DNA of 64,000 nucleotides from Tritrichomonas musculus (lineage: Eukaryota > Parabasalia > Tritrichomonadida > Tritrichomonadidae): positions 2,294,001 through 2,358,000 of the forward strand of contig JAPFFF010000021.1 of the NCBI GenBank assembly GCA_039105265.1, in the 5' to 3' direction. The notes beneath the pieces were generated by a model. It ran no database searches. It worked only from the letters and a program-made list of their open reading frames with translations, and was not told the origin of the DNA. Below, piece after piece: positions 39,001 through 48,300 of the stretch (positions are counted from its first letter, which is position 1; every line of letters begins with the position of its first letter). The position numbers were made by a program, and so were the translations under genes.

Positions 39001-40690
39001 ATATGAAGTTGACAGAAAGGATGGTAGTTGTGCTTTTATATTTAGTTTAGCTAAGACTCCTTTGAATTTCCGTGTAAAAATAGTACTAAGGTGGACAAAT
39101 TCTGCTAACGAACCAGATTGGGTGGGTATTACTGGGGATGTTATAGATGGTACTCTTCAAAATATAGAAGTCCAAAATGCTACTACTAATACCAAGAAAA
39201 GGTTTACATTCCCGGGGCAACAAGGATATACTCAAATTAGGTTAGACACCAGCATTTATTACTGGAAAGATGGCAAAGTCAGATTTTTGAACGTTAATTC
39301 CAATTTTTCTGATGAGACTCTCCTAAATTATGATCCTAACGAAACATACTTTACAGAATATGTGACTTATGGTGGAGATCTAGAACCTTATGCACTCAAA
39401 ACTGACATTCCTACTATTGATCTAGAACCTTATGCATTGAAGAGTGATATCCCAGAACCAGTTGACTTGACACCATATTACACTAGTGCCCAGGCGGATG
39501 AGAAGTTCGTTGATGAAGATGAATTAGCATATGAATTAGATAAGTATGAGACCAAGGATGTAGCTGAAGGGAAATATGCATTGAAAAGTTCATTAAATGA
39601 ATTATTAACAAACAATGTTTATACTTCAGCTGATTTAATAAATGATTCACCAAAAACTACTGATTTCAATAGATTTTATTATAATGAATTATATGGTATT
39701 TTCGAAAAAAATGAGAAATCAATAACTAATCTAGCTTCATTAATATTATCTGGAGTTGTATTTAAATGTCAAATAACTGATTATTTAGCTGAATATTTAA
39801 CTAAATCAGAATGTGATAATAAATATGCATTGAAGTCGAATGCTGTTACAGATGAGCAGCTAATAAAAAGATGTGCCATTGATTGCAGTCCAATTGCGGA
39901 GGGTTCCTCGGATATATCAATTCGTTATCTAAAACTTGTAGATAAGGTGATTCAACTGGAATACATAGTAGGTGAATATGCACTATGTTGTGAAATAAGG
40001 GTGTTATTCCGTGATACAGATGGAAATCCCCATAACATAGTAATAGTATTACATCAGAGGACCGTGTATTTCGACAATTTCAAATTCCCACTATATTATG
40101 AAGACACTGTTGATATAACATCAAGTCCACTTACATATAACTTCCCAATAGGTGGATATCCCTGGACAACTACTCAGGAATTATTAGATGCTAGACAACT
40201 ATATTCAAGACAAATCATGTCCCGAAAGTATTTAGCGAAATTTAAGGGTGTAATGTATGGTACATCCAACACAACCATCACTCACTACTGTCCAATCGAA
40301 GCAGGTCAAAACATATCTGATTTCGTTGCAGGAAAGCCTGTATTCATGAGTGGACATGTATATAAATATGTTAACGGATCCTTCATTAGTTCCACAGCTA
40401 ACGATTCAACTGATTGCATTTGTAGTGTAGTAATCAATGGATCCTATAAAGAGTTCGTTGGAGTGATTACAGAAGTGGATGCTGAAAATGGATGTATCAA
40501 ATTTGCTTCTCATGGAGACATGTTATTCACAGTTGATGATGCAAATCTCTATCAAATTGGTGACGTAATTCTCTATAACGGAAAGATCTTGGATGAAGAT
40601 TATGCAATGACTTTACGCATTCAGCAATCAATTGTTGGAAAGGTGACTGCAAAAATAAATGAAACGACATTAGCAATATTCAAATCTTAG
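36005..40690 (+). CDS. P2 giant fibre/spike protein
   Basis: A 1561-residue protein. The N-terminal fibre-type region has NALDGALVGG, then DSIHVKGDATIDG, the strand-Gly pattern seen at fibre bases, followed by a coiled coil (about 75-100). Several beta domains follow, including DADNCFKLYRSPLPDFY and the block TSGIVIGENIESH. A hydrophobic/Gly segment lies near 595-625. From about 970 there are repeated spacers of the form DIPEPVDLTPYALKTDIP. The last 125 residues form a conserved C-terminal domain (IEAGQNISDFVAGKPVF, GHVYKYVNGSF). It resembles phage and adenovirus-like fibres in architecture; receptor binding is inferred. Its stop overlaps the convergent gene by 4 bp. Confidence 0.8.
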   Translation: MTAILTKQNALDGALVGGSGKGGDGIFDSIHVKGDATIDGSCKIFFGEEYGEPQSVKECFETFGKALTDITSDIQSHRTVIDTHGTKLADHEDRISTLENAPPSAIEKVMTYEEGCDEFIIDANNIHKLSDLDLRDSQGEVRSDPQGHSTYNILEIDYSGSVSGQVFEIIFPKNLEIENAYISFENESFTNPIIEYIDEKYQLKYVSNESKPRIYMSKSAIYDPFELYTDGFMKIKFVGKMHQISVIKDCAEGTLMNLKCNLIDADNCFKLYRSPLPDFYTIKSIGDYNLDTANGLYYADWGYNPDSDSFNSLIEGQTFELHDNVFGTHYKLTKSGGKWSGTNYCVNIPLKMRKENSYGSLNRDIPYISIKKNAANIFALKGLINFESGNPLKMMLDKGMITYSSNTRMGDPDETDDVWRVWFGCNEDKSGDYSATLTLDGHTYEFVIGFKYSWKHEHTYEIKTDNYFEYIPYRYESFIETDSDNLRVYMKADPEFNIPIDENIEYPGGNTFEFLASTGYYSVSPRPESCTTLMTNFNIQTSGIVIGENIESHIFELNSLGNVVDIAVNDISSLEKYCNRLQKEFDDMQPKFSWFDYIAGKFVNIGSSVFTFGKVGAGDLLQISIDGIKGLSKLSFAKDADKDDGIELEDIDEVVRDKSVNQSREIIKELTYVDTIIEIPNEKYCHRYYTDTLKGTLEVETKVDNEGEVIKLNTYSINEDKSFTLQSKYEVSNESTNGSLYEITFEDPYLMIITMGSHEPLSVRIKYTTKVENSELGLGETLTNKQLMSAAAIKKLIENHKTNWLNEIPKMPENLVNETVLNTALESYVKKEDVLSTENITQELSITTHFVNGTTNDEDKRTYITNLDRDLCKILKKSSLIVKGSCNNEDISGEYLYDSEDSEYYHYKKGENTFSIYYFYYGGTFRYNDNYAVDLESVCYSYKLEVYDEYCIPNMNFVKTNFALKSDIPEPVDLTPYALKTDIPTVDLEPYATKTNNIPYEVDRKDGSCAFIFSLAKTPLNFRVKIVLRWTNSANEPDWVGITGDVIDGTLQNIEVQNATTNTKKRFTFPGQQGYTQIRLDTSIYYWKDGKVRFLNVNSNFSDETLLNYDPNETYFTEYVTYGGDLEPYALKTDIPTIDLEPYALKSDIPEPVDLTPYYTSAQADEKFVDEDELAYELDKYETKDVAEGKYALKSSLNELLTNNVYTSADLINDSPKTTDFNRFYYNELYGIFEKNEKSITNLASLILSGVVFKCQITDYLAEYLTKSECDNKYALKSNAVTDEQLIKRCAIDCSPIAEGSSDISIRYLKLVDKVIQLEYIVGEYALCCEIRVLFRDTDGNPHNIVIVLHQRTVYFDNFKFPLYYEDTVDITSSPLTYNFPIGGYPWTTTQELLDARQLYSRQIMSRKYLAKFKGVMYGTSNTTITHYCPIEAGQNISDFVAGKPVFMSGHVYKYVNGSFISSTANDSTDCICSVVINGSYKEFVGVITEVDAENGCIKFASHGDMLFTVDDANLYQIGDVILYNGKILDEDYAMTLRIQQSIVGKVTAKINETTLAIFKS

Positions 40691-41232
40691 ACTTTAATAG
40701 ATCTTTTTGCAATTTTTTCACGAATCATTTCAGGGCATCCAACAAAGAATCCATCAGCAAATGCTTTACATGGATAGTATTCAATTTCTTTACCATCTTT
40801 GTTGACAAAAGAAGCTGGTTTCAGGTCAATGGATAGTATTGAACGATTGCTATTTGGTCCGTAATCTTTTATTATTTTTGATTCTCCAACCTTGATGAAA
40901 ACATTTTTAGCTTTGAATATTTTTCTTATATCATTTCTATCAAATATGCAATGCTTATTAAAACTCACATACATTGGACTGATGACATATATGTTTTCAT
41001 TGAATTGATCATTTTTGACAAAATTACTATCATATGATATCCATAATGATTCATTGAGATCAATGAGAGGTTCATTTTCTTCTGCCAGAATAATATCTTC
41101 AATATCTGCTATACCAAGGAATTTTTCAACGAATGATGTTGGTGTAAGATACAAATATGGCTTGTAATCGTCACCTTTTGCTTCAGCAAATTCCCTTTTG
41201 GGATCGGTGTTGTGTAGCATGGTGTTTTGCAT
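40687..41232 (-). CDS. P2 conserved protein, relative of 58800-59270
   Basis: A 181-residue protein from the ATG at 41232 (MQNTMLHN), chosen because a TTTTTTACTGC tract lies upstream. It matches P1 58800-59270 in its C-terminal half: Y--F----IFDR-DIRKIFKAKNVFIK, then the block PASFVNKDGKEIEYYPCKA versus PKKFTNRDGKEIVYHDIRN. The function is unknown. It lies next to the hairpin/tRNA-like locus, as its P3 relative does. Confidence 0.65.
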   Translation of the reverse strand: MQNTMLHNTDPKREFAEAKGDDYKPYLYLTPTSFVEKFLGIADIEDIILAEENEPLIDLNESLWISYDSNFVKNDQFNENIYVISPMYVSFNKHCIFDRNDIRKIFKAKNVFIKVGESKIIKDYGPNSNRSILSIDLKPASFVNKDGKEIEYYPCKAFADGFFVGCPEMIREKIAKRSIKV

Positions 41233-41455
41233 TTTATCTTTTGTCTGCAGTAAAAAATTATGTTTAATAAATATATTTGCATCGATTCTCAAAATCAATC
41301 CACCATGTGAAATTTGGGAAGCAAAAAATGCAAAAACCGTTCCCAGGTGGACATGTAGTGCATTCAAAATCCTGAAATAAACAAGCCTGAAAATCCTATT
41401 TTTATACATCCACCTGGGAATAGAAGAAGAAGAAAGAATTCCGTATATGACCTTT

Positions 41456-41636
41456 CTTTCACCCTAGCACGACCGGAACGCATTAGCGAACATCGTCTAG
41501 ATGTGGAACCATTATAACTCTTCTTTCAACCTAGCACGACCGGAACGCATTAGCGAACATCATCTAGATGTGGAATTATAATGGCTCTTCTTTCAACCTA
41601 GCACGACCGGAACGCATTAGCGAACATCATCTAGGG
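41456..41636. repeat. 67-bp tandem repeat, about 2.7 copies
   Basis: The segment with CCTAGCACGACCGGAACGCA begins at 41463, 41530 and 41597, giving an exact 67-bp period. Each unit also contains ACATC-TCTAGATGT, a short palindrome. The copies differ at a few positions. Inverted CCGTATATGA sequences lie outside both ends of the array. The units could be protein-binding iterons or part of a structured RNA. Confidence 0.85.
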
Positions 41637-41692
41637 ACGAGATCATATACGGAACCTCTCAGAAGAATATGAAGAATTTTACAAATAAAAAC

Positions 41693-41765
41693 GGTCCATA
41701 GCAGAATCGAACCAGGTACTCCGGATTACCATGGAAACGACTTACCACTGAGCCGTGTCTGGCCA
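41693..41765 (-). ncRNA. tRNA-like sequence, degenerate
   Basis: Read on the minus strand it has a good A-box-like CGGCTCAGTGGTAAG and a B-box/T-loop GGTTCGATTCT, ends GGACC, and is followed by G then TTTTT, a Pol III terminator. The acceptor stem pairs poorly, so a working tRNA is doubtful. A Pol III-transcribed small RNA remains possible because both internal promoter boxes and the terminator are present. Confidence 0.45.
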
Positions 41766-42205
41766 GACATAAATTTGGATCCATATAGAGATTTATTTAT
41801 AAGAGGGTGTCACTTTTTGGCTTGGAAACGCTATCCGCTTTGCGGAGTACGAAGTAACTCAGTGTAGGAAGCAGATAGAGCGGTTTTGACGATAGATTTG
41901 GGATATCGTTTTCGACGGTTATAAGGTCAATTTAATTCACCTTAACCGCCAAGGTCAAATTATTTCACCTTTCCCATATATGGAAAAATATAAGATTTTG
42001 CTTCCAATTTTCTGAAGACCATATCTCAATGAATACTCAACCGATTTTGACGAATCACATATCAAAAGAAAGCGTAGATAAAGTAGAATCTAAATATCAT
42101 TTTAGAAGTAAATTTGATGAACCAGAAGTATATGTATTTGAGCATTTATATTTACATTTTTGATTAACAATGTAATTTAGCATACCATTCGCAAAGCGAA
42201 GTGAC

Positions 42206-42859
42206 CTAACAGGTCATTTTCAATGATATTCCATACTTGATGAATTGACTGTAAATGTTATTATAAGCATATTTTAGGTCTTCGGTTTTACCTTCTTTGG
42301 TTACCAATATTTTTGAAACATAGATGATCTTATCTGATTTTCCTCCACATCCGCTGCATCCAATATCTTCATTCAAGACTAATTCAACTTTCTCACATCC
42401 AGTTAATAATTTGATCATTTCCATCAACAACTTGCTTTCACAGACAACATATGAATTCACTTTTAATGGATTGTTCTCATACATTTCAACTAGCATTTCA
42501 AGAAATCTGTTTTTCTTGTCAAGCTCATCTAATTCATTTCCCAAATCTGCGATACCCCTGTCTTGTGCTAAATGGAAAGGATTGTTTGTTGGTTGTGGAG
42601 ATACTGATTGATATTCCGGATTCGTCATCTGAGTATTTGTAATTGGACCATTCCCTTGAGCAACTTCCGGTTGGGGAGCTTGAATAAAATTTACATTTGG
42701 ATTCAGAGGTTGAACATTTGGATAAAGGGGAATGGAATTTGCTCTTGGATGCTTTTGAGTTGGTTTGATATTAATGTTTACATTAGTCTGTTGCTCTTGC
42801 TTTATCGTATTATCTGTCTCACTGGATAGTATACGTGCTTGCCTCAAAGTCATTTTCAT
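42206..42859 (-). CDS. P2 conserved Polinton protein, TLRQARIL family
   Basis: A 217-residue protein from the ATG at 42859 (MKMTLRQARIL), chosen by alignment with the P1 start and the upstream CTATTTTTGC tract. The N-terminal half is Pro/Asn/Gln-rich, and the C-terminal half shares ADLGNE, LDKKNRFLEMLVEMY, NSYVVCESKLL and AYNNIYSQFIKYGISLK with P1 1-609. There is a CSGCGG metal-like cluster near residue 185. Unknown function. It lies on the far side of the non-coding locus from 40687-41232. Confidence 0.7.
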   Translation of the reverse strand: MKMTLRQARILSSETDNTIKQEQQTNVNINIKPTQKHPRANSIPLYPNVQPLNPNVNFIQAPQPEVAQGNGPITNTQMTNPEYQSVSPQPTNNPFHLAQDRGIADLGNELDELDKKNRFLEMLVEMYENNPLKVNSYVVCESKLLMEMIKLLTGCEKVELVLNEDIGCSGCGGKSDKIIYVSKILVTKEGKTEDLKYAYNNIYSQFIKYGISLKMTC

Positions 42860-42875
42860 TAATGCAAAAATAGAT

Positions 42876-43097
42876 TTAGCATCTAATTTTTTTAAATTGT
42901 CTTTCAATCAAATCATTTTTGAGATACATCTTACCATTCAATTCAACAGCAACGATTCCATCTCTGTTATAATATTCTCCAACAATTCCCTTGAATGATT
43001 TGGCACCTTTTCGCTTAATGATATTTGGACTTTCAATCATAATTTCGTAATCATTCTCGAAACCAACCAATGGAACGAACCTCTCATTCATATTCAT
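42876..43097 (-). CDS. P2 small NUMOD4-like protein
   Basis: A 73-residue protein with the NUMOD4-like segment FVPLVGFENDYEIMIESP and a VAVELNGKMYLKNDLIERQF segment that aligns with the first half of the HNH proteins at 51185-51496 and 23719-24444. It lacks an HNH core in the visible frame. It may be a NUMOD-only protein or a remnant. Upstream lies CTTTTTAACG, as for other P2 genes. Confidence 0.5.
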   Translation of the reverse strand: MNMNERFVPLVGFENDYEIMIESPNIIKRKGAKSFKGIVGEYYNRDGIVAVELNGKMYLKNDLIERQFKKIRC

Positions 43098-43149
43098 TTG
43101 TGTCTTCGTTAAAAAGTTATTAGAGATAGTCCTTTGGACATATTATCTT

Positions 43150-43404
43150 TCAGATATACCTATTAGCAGCAGCTCTATTGAGTAGTTTGCGGACTTTCAT
43201 GCAATGATCATATTTCTTTTGGATTCGTTCACGTTGTTTCATTTTCTTAGGATTGTCAGATTCTGGTTCACTTAAGATCTTTCGATAATACTGCAATCTT
43301 GATGCAATCATCTTCAATGTCTGCGTTGCAAATGATTTACGTTCATGTCTTTTCTTTAATGGTGGTAATGCTAATGTTTCATTTTCATTTGTATTTGATT
43401 CCAT
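43150..43404 (-). CDS. P2 small basic protein
   Basis: An 84-residue, strongly basic protein (KKRHERKSFATQTLK, KKMKQRERIQKKYDHC) with helix-forming composition. It lies divergent from the integrase gene, 61 bp away, with an ATATTTTAATG tract before the ATG. It may be the counterpart of the P3 basic protein at 22245-22652 by size and charge only. A DNA-binding regulator is possible; no family is recognised. Confidence 0.5.
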   Translation of the reverse strand: MESNTNENETLALPPLKKRHERKSFATQTLKMIASRLQYYRKILSEPESDNPKKMKQRERIQKKYDHCMKVRKLLNRAAANRYI

Positions 43405-43465
43405 TCTTTGGCTCTCATTAAAATATCAACAGCAAACATATAAACATCTCTTTAACAAAAACCAA

Positions 43466-45331
43466 ATGAATCAAACTTACGAACTCAACAATAACGTGGA
43501 TCACATCATTCAATACATCAAGAATTCAATACTTTGGGGGCCAAGTAGTGTAGACCATTCAGATAATTTTGATAGATTGCATGATCATAATTATGCTGGC
43601 TGGTTTGATGATAATTTTGATGACGATGATGATGATCCATTTACAGATTATTATAAGCAACCAAGAACATTGGAATTAATAAATAATCTTCTCAACAGCC
43701 ATTCAACATTTTCAAGATTTATTCGTGACAGAATCATTAAATGGTATCAACGTAAACATCTTTATGACAAGCCTAGATTTAATTTAGATGAGAATGTATT
43801 GAGCAATTTCATTAAAGTAAATGTCACAACAATCAACAAAGAAGTCATTGAATATATGGAATATACAAAGAAACAGATCATTGAATATCAAGAACGCAAG
43901 AAACGTCAAGCTATTGAGAAACAAGAACGTAGAAAACGTGAAAGGATTGAAAGGCGTGAACAAGGATTGCAAGCAGCTCATGAGGAATTAAATAGGCTCC
44001 TTAATCTCAAAATACAAAAGGGTAAGACTAAATTCTATGCAAATAATGTATTCAGAGATTGGAATATTCATCCAGAAGATATGACTAAATTATGGAGAGA
44101 ATATAATGAAAGATGGATACCACCAACCCAAAGAGGCAAACCACAACCTCAAAGACCTAGACCAACGATAGCTTACGATGACACATTTGAAGACAAGCTT
44201 ATCAAATACCTTAAAACACATTCAGATGAGAGACATCCAATGTCATTCGCTGACTTTCAAAAGCTAACTAAAGGTTGGCCTGATTCGTTTACATCAATTG
44301 AAGATTGGTATCAAACCTACATTGAAAAGCATCCATCCAACATTGCTCCAGAGAAGATTCAAGTTAATTCTATTGGTTTCAAATCACCAAAGAAAGTTAA
44401 AGCATTGAAATCTAAATATCCAAATATTAAGTCTCCTGATTCACCTACAACATCATACTTTCCATTAAAGCAGAATAAGAAGCTATATCAACTTCACAAG
44501 GTTTGCCCAAAAAAGACTTACATCATTGACATAATGTTTTGTGATAAGTATGCATATCTCATTGCAATCAATGTCAACACTAGATTCTTATATGCAGCCC
44601 CAATGAATAAACCTGTATTCACCACAACTAATCATGACAATCAAGAACAACATTACATGAGATACTCTAAAAATGCAGACACATACATCAATGCTTTGGA
44701 CTCATTAATCAAATCAGGAATGGATGTTCGATACCTTCAAGGTGATGGAGAGAAAGCTTTCGATGCACATGACACATGGGCTTACTATGATTCTCATAAC
44801 ATTGAATTCAAACCAGTCCCAAGAATGAAAATGGGTGTATATCCAGACTTCATGAAAAAGGAACAAAAGCAATCGAAAACAGATCCAATGCATGGTTCTT
44901 TAGGGATTCTTGATAGAGTGATTCGCACACTTCGAGACATGGCATACCACATTGAAGTTGGAATCATTACACCAAATATCATGAAAGAGCTTGTCAATCA
45001 ATATAACAATGTACCTCATGCAACGTTATCCAAATATGTTGGCTTTGATGTTACACCACAAATGGTCCAAGATGATGAAGAAATAGAGAACTATATCATT
45101 AGACAAATCATGAAAGAGAATGAAAAGGTTACAAGTAGAGCTGGATTTAAACTAGAGAATGGCACACCAGTGAAGCTTTATAATGAAAAGGATTCAATGG
45201 CTAAAAGAAGATCAATCATTCAACCAGGAAAGTATCACATTGTTGACTACCATGGAGGATATTATGAAGTTGAAGATGAGAACAAAAATAGACAATTCAT
45301 TCCAAGATTTAAGCTTGCAATTGACATTTAA
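43466..45331 (+). CDS. P2 rve-type integrase (INT, lineage I)
   Basis: A 621-residue integrase, much longer than the P3 enzyme. The N-terminal 300 residues are charged and helical (residues 125-180 are a Lys/Arg/Glu-rich coil). The rve core runs from about 345 (KTYIIDIMFCDKYAYLIAI) through LQGDGEKAFD near 430 to GSLGILDRVIRTLRDMA near 485, followed by YNNVPHATL and a C-terminal beta-rich domain (PVKLYNEKDSM, IVDYHGGYYEVED) of SH3/chromo-like size. It carries out element insertion. The 3' end overlaps the convergent polymerase gene by 4 bp. Confidence 0.88.
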   Translation: MNQTYELNNNVDHIIQYIKNSILWGPSSVDHSDNFDRLHDHNYAGWFDDNFDDDDDDPFTDYYKQPRTLELINNLLNSHSTFSRFIRDRIIKWYQRKHLYDKPRFNLDENVLSNFIKVNVTTINKEVIEYMEYTKKQIIEYQERKKRQAIEKQERRKRERIERREQGLQAAHEELNRLLNLKIQKGKTKFYANNVFRDWNIHPEDMTKLWREYNERWIPPTQRGKPQPQRPRPTIAYDDTFEDKLIKYLKTHSDERHPMSFADFQKLTKGWPDSFTSIEDWYQTYIEKHPSNIAPEKIQVNSIGFKSPKKVKALKSKYPNIKSPDSPTTSYFPLKQNKKLYQLHKVCPKKTYIIDIMFCDKYAYLIAINVNTRFLYAAPMNKPVFTTTNHDNQEQHYMRYSKNADTYINALDSLIKSGMDVRYLQGDGEKAFDAHDTWAYYDSHNIEFKPVPRMKMGVYPDFMKKEQKQSKTDPMHGSLGILDRVIRTLRDMAYHIEVGIITPNIMKELVNQYNNVPHATLSKYVGFDVTPQMVQDDEEIENYIIRQIMKENEKVTSRAGFKLENGTPVKLYNEKDSMAKRRSIIQPGKYHIVDYHGGYYEVEDENKNRQFIPRFKLAIDI

Positions 45332-48300
45332 TGTAATACTTTCTTGTAATATTCTGGATTATACATTCTGATGATCTTATACAATACATTGATATTTGAA
45401 TGTTTTGCATCTTTCTTGACTGTTTCGAAATTCATTGAAGCTTTGCATGTCAAATTACATTTGAACTCAACATTATAAAATGCTTTATCTCTATTATCTG
45501 GAGATAGACACTTAATTGCTCCAAACAATGGTAACAAAGTAAGTCTATCATCTATTTTTGAAGCATAATTGTGAACTTCCATACCAAATAATCCATCAAC
45601 CAACTTCATCTCTTCATCTACAGGAAGGTATGTTAACGGTTCATCATCATCATCATATTCTTTACTATTTTTACCTGAAAGATCCAACTCAACACCTAAA
45701 GATTTGATTACATCTGTTGCCGTTCTCTTGATAACTGAATCCCAATTACCTTGATAGAATTCATATCTTCCATTCTCATTTTCAGAATCAGGAAGCATTA
45801 GGCCATGATATGAATTGCAATCAACAGAAGCAAAGTAATCTATATCAAACTCATCACATTCGAAACATTTGACATATGCATTCTTATATAAACCTGGAAT
45901 ATTATGATTTGCATAAATATGAAGACTACCACTTCCAGTCTCAATAATGATATCATCTTCAGAGAGTTTACTAATTATTGATTGCTTGATTTCAAATCTT
46001 TTCTTTTGAGGTAACTTCTTATTAATATCAATGTCAATCACTGCAAAACCAGGAGTTTCATTTACACTCAAAACCATTCCAGTCTGATTTCTACATTTAA
46101 GATCACCAATATGTTTACCATCATAGGATCCATGTTTGGACTTATTGAATGTAATCTTGAAGTTCTCATCAAATCTAGTTCTCAATGGTAGATCCCAATG
46201 ACCTTCATCAAAATCATTTATATAAGTTGGGATATCATTTGAATCTCCATTTGCAGAGACCTCACTTTCATTTTCAGAAATATTCTTTCCAAGTTCAAGT
46301 AATTCAGCATCTAAATCTTTATTGTTCATTATATTTTTGAATTCATTTTCACATTCTTTAGCATACTCTTCACATGATTTGATAATAACATCATTAGCAG
46401 TCAAACCTTTAATGAATGGAATGCAAGTTTGATCTTCCAATACTATCATTTTGTTATGAAATCCAGTCAACGCATTCTTCTGAATAGTCACCTTAGACAT
46501 TTGATTACGATTCATTTGGAGATTAATATTCTTACCTGGAAAGACACAATTATTAACAATGATTGCATAATAATCAGTTGGATTAATGCTATTCTTTTTC
46601 AATGATACACCTTTGACTTTCAATGATTTAGTTTCCATGGAACCATTTTCTTTATTATTCCAAATTGTATAACATTTAGGACATAATGCAACTTGATTAT
46701 CACCATATTTTTCAACAGCAGCACCCAATATTTTCTTCTCATCAGCAACGGTTCCAATAGCTGGATTTGGCATGAATTGATAAACATATTTATCATAGAA
46801 TTCTTTATCTTTAACGATTGCATCGAAGACTTGCTCACCATGTCTATTCATATCTCCAGCAATTGCAAAGTAAACACTATCTGTATCACATGATGTGAAA
46901 TGCATTCTTTCAACATCTAAACATTTGAAAAGGAAGTCATAAATGAAAACCAAATACCAATACTTTGCATTATCAAGAGTGAAGAATGACTCTTGAACAC
47001 ATGTCTTACATCGGAAATTCTTGGGCTTACGTTGAATCATATATGAATCATTTCCAATTGGATATCCATTTACATAAGTCTCACTTGCAATGTCAATGAA
47101 GGCTCTATCACGATCTACAATCTTGACTTTATCATAATGTTCTGTATTGAGACCATCATATCCATAAGATCCATTCATACTAATTTTATAGAACTTCTCA
47201 TTTCCAGGTTTCTCTCCACTTAATATCTTCTGACGTTCTCCCATAAACTCATTAACGAATGCATTGAAACCTCTATGGCAATCATATATTGTAACATTCT
47301 GGATATCAACAACTTTCAAACCATGGTCAATCAGAAACCATAAATAATAGCAACCAAATGTCTTGAATTCACCTCTTGTATCAAGAGTCATCGTTAGCTT
47401 GGTATCAGATTTGTCAACTGAATGGATATTATTGTCTTTACCATATTTGTACATGTATGAACCGATTATATCTTCATCATTTTTGATCTCAAAATTGCGA
47501 AATACAGGTGGGAAATTAATGAAATCATTAATCAAATCTTTGGGACATTCTAACTTAACAGTTGCATGAAAGATGAATTTGGGATTCTTATCAAACCTAT
47601 GTTTGGAATTGATTATACTCATACAAGTATGATATACATTTGGTTTCTGTTTACCATTCTCATCATAGCAATCATATGAATTTAACATTGAACCTGGCAT
47701 GTACATGATACCTCCATGATATTTGTTGAATGAATGCCAATTACCAGAACATGCTGAAGGATACAATGAATTGAAATCAACTCCAACTACATGTGAAACA
47801 ACATTATCAGTATATCTGACAACAACTTTATTAGCTTCTTCATCAAAATATAAACGTGTAATGCAAGTCTCACCTCTAAGATTGACTCGATGCATAACAT
47901 TTGAAAGACCACCAGTTATACCAGCACGTAAACGATAATATTCAGCTTCATTGGTAATAGTCATTGGCAAATGATTCACTTTACAGAACTTCTTGAGCTG
48001 GATTCTTAAACGAGTAACCTTGTCATCATCATCTGCACGAAGGCTATTACATACTTCACAAGCAAGTTTGCAATTGGATAATTCATGACCTATTTCATTA
48101 TTGATTCGATCTAATGTTGGCTTATTAGTCCATGAGAAGTGTTCGCCACAAAGATGGCATTTACCTAATTCTTGATCTTCATATATCTTCATGAATGCAT
48201 CGAAATCAGCTTCAGAAACACATTTAGAAAGGTCTCTTAAAGGTTTGGGCTGCTTACTTTTCTCTTGCTTCAAATTCCATTTCTCATCTTGACTGTAATA

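Larger units (their letters stand above)
41233..42205. other. P2 non-coding locus: hairpin, 67-bp repeats, tRNA-like sequence
   Basis: Nearly 1 kb with no gene. It contains an inverted repeat (TTCCCAGGTGGA near 41340 and TCCACCTGGGAA near 41410) enclosing TAGTGCATTC. Next comes a 67-bp tandem repeat bounded by inverted CCGTATATGA-type sequences, then a tRNA-like sequence and about 400 bp of simple A+T-rich DNA with a small CCGCTTTGCGG hairpin near 41830. Its position between two conserved genes matches the P3 locus at 21247-21739. Confidence 0.6.

Noticed and set aside
41456-41636. CRISPR-like array
   Set aside because: The 67-bp units are directly adjacent with no unique spacers, and the host is a eukaryote.
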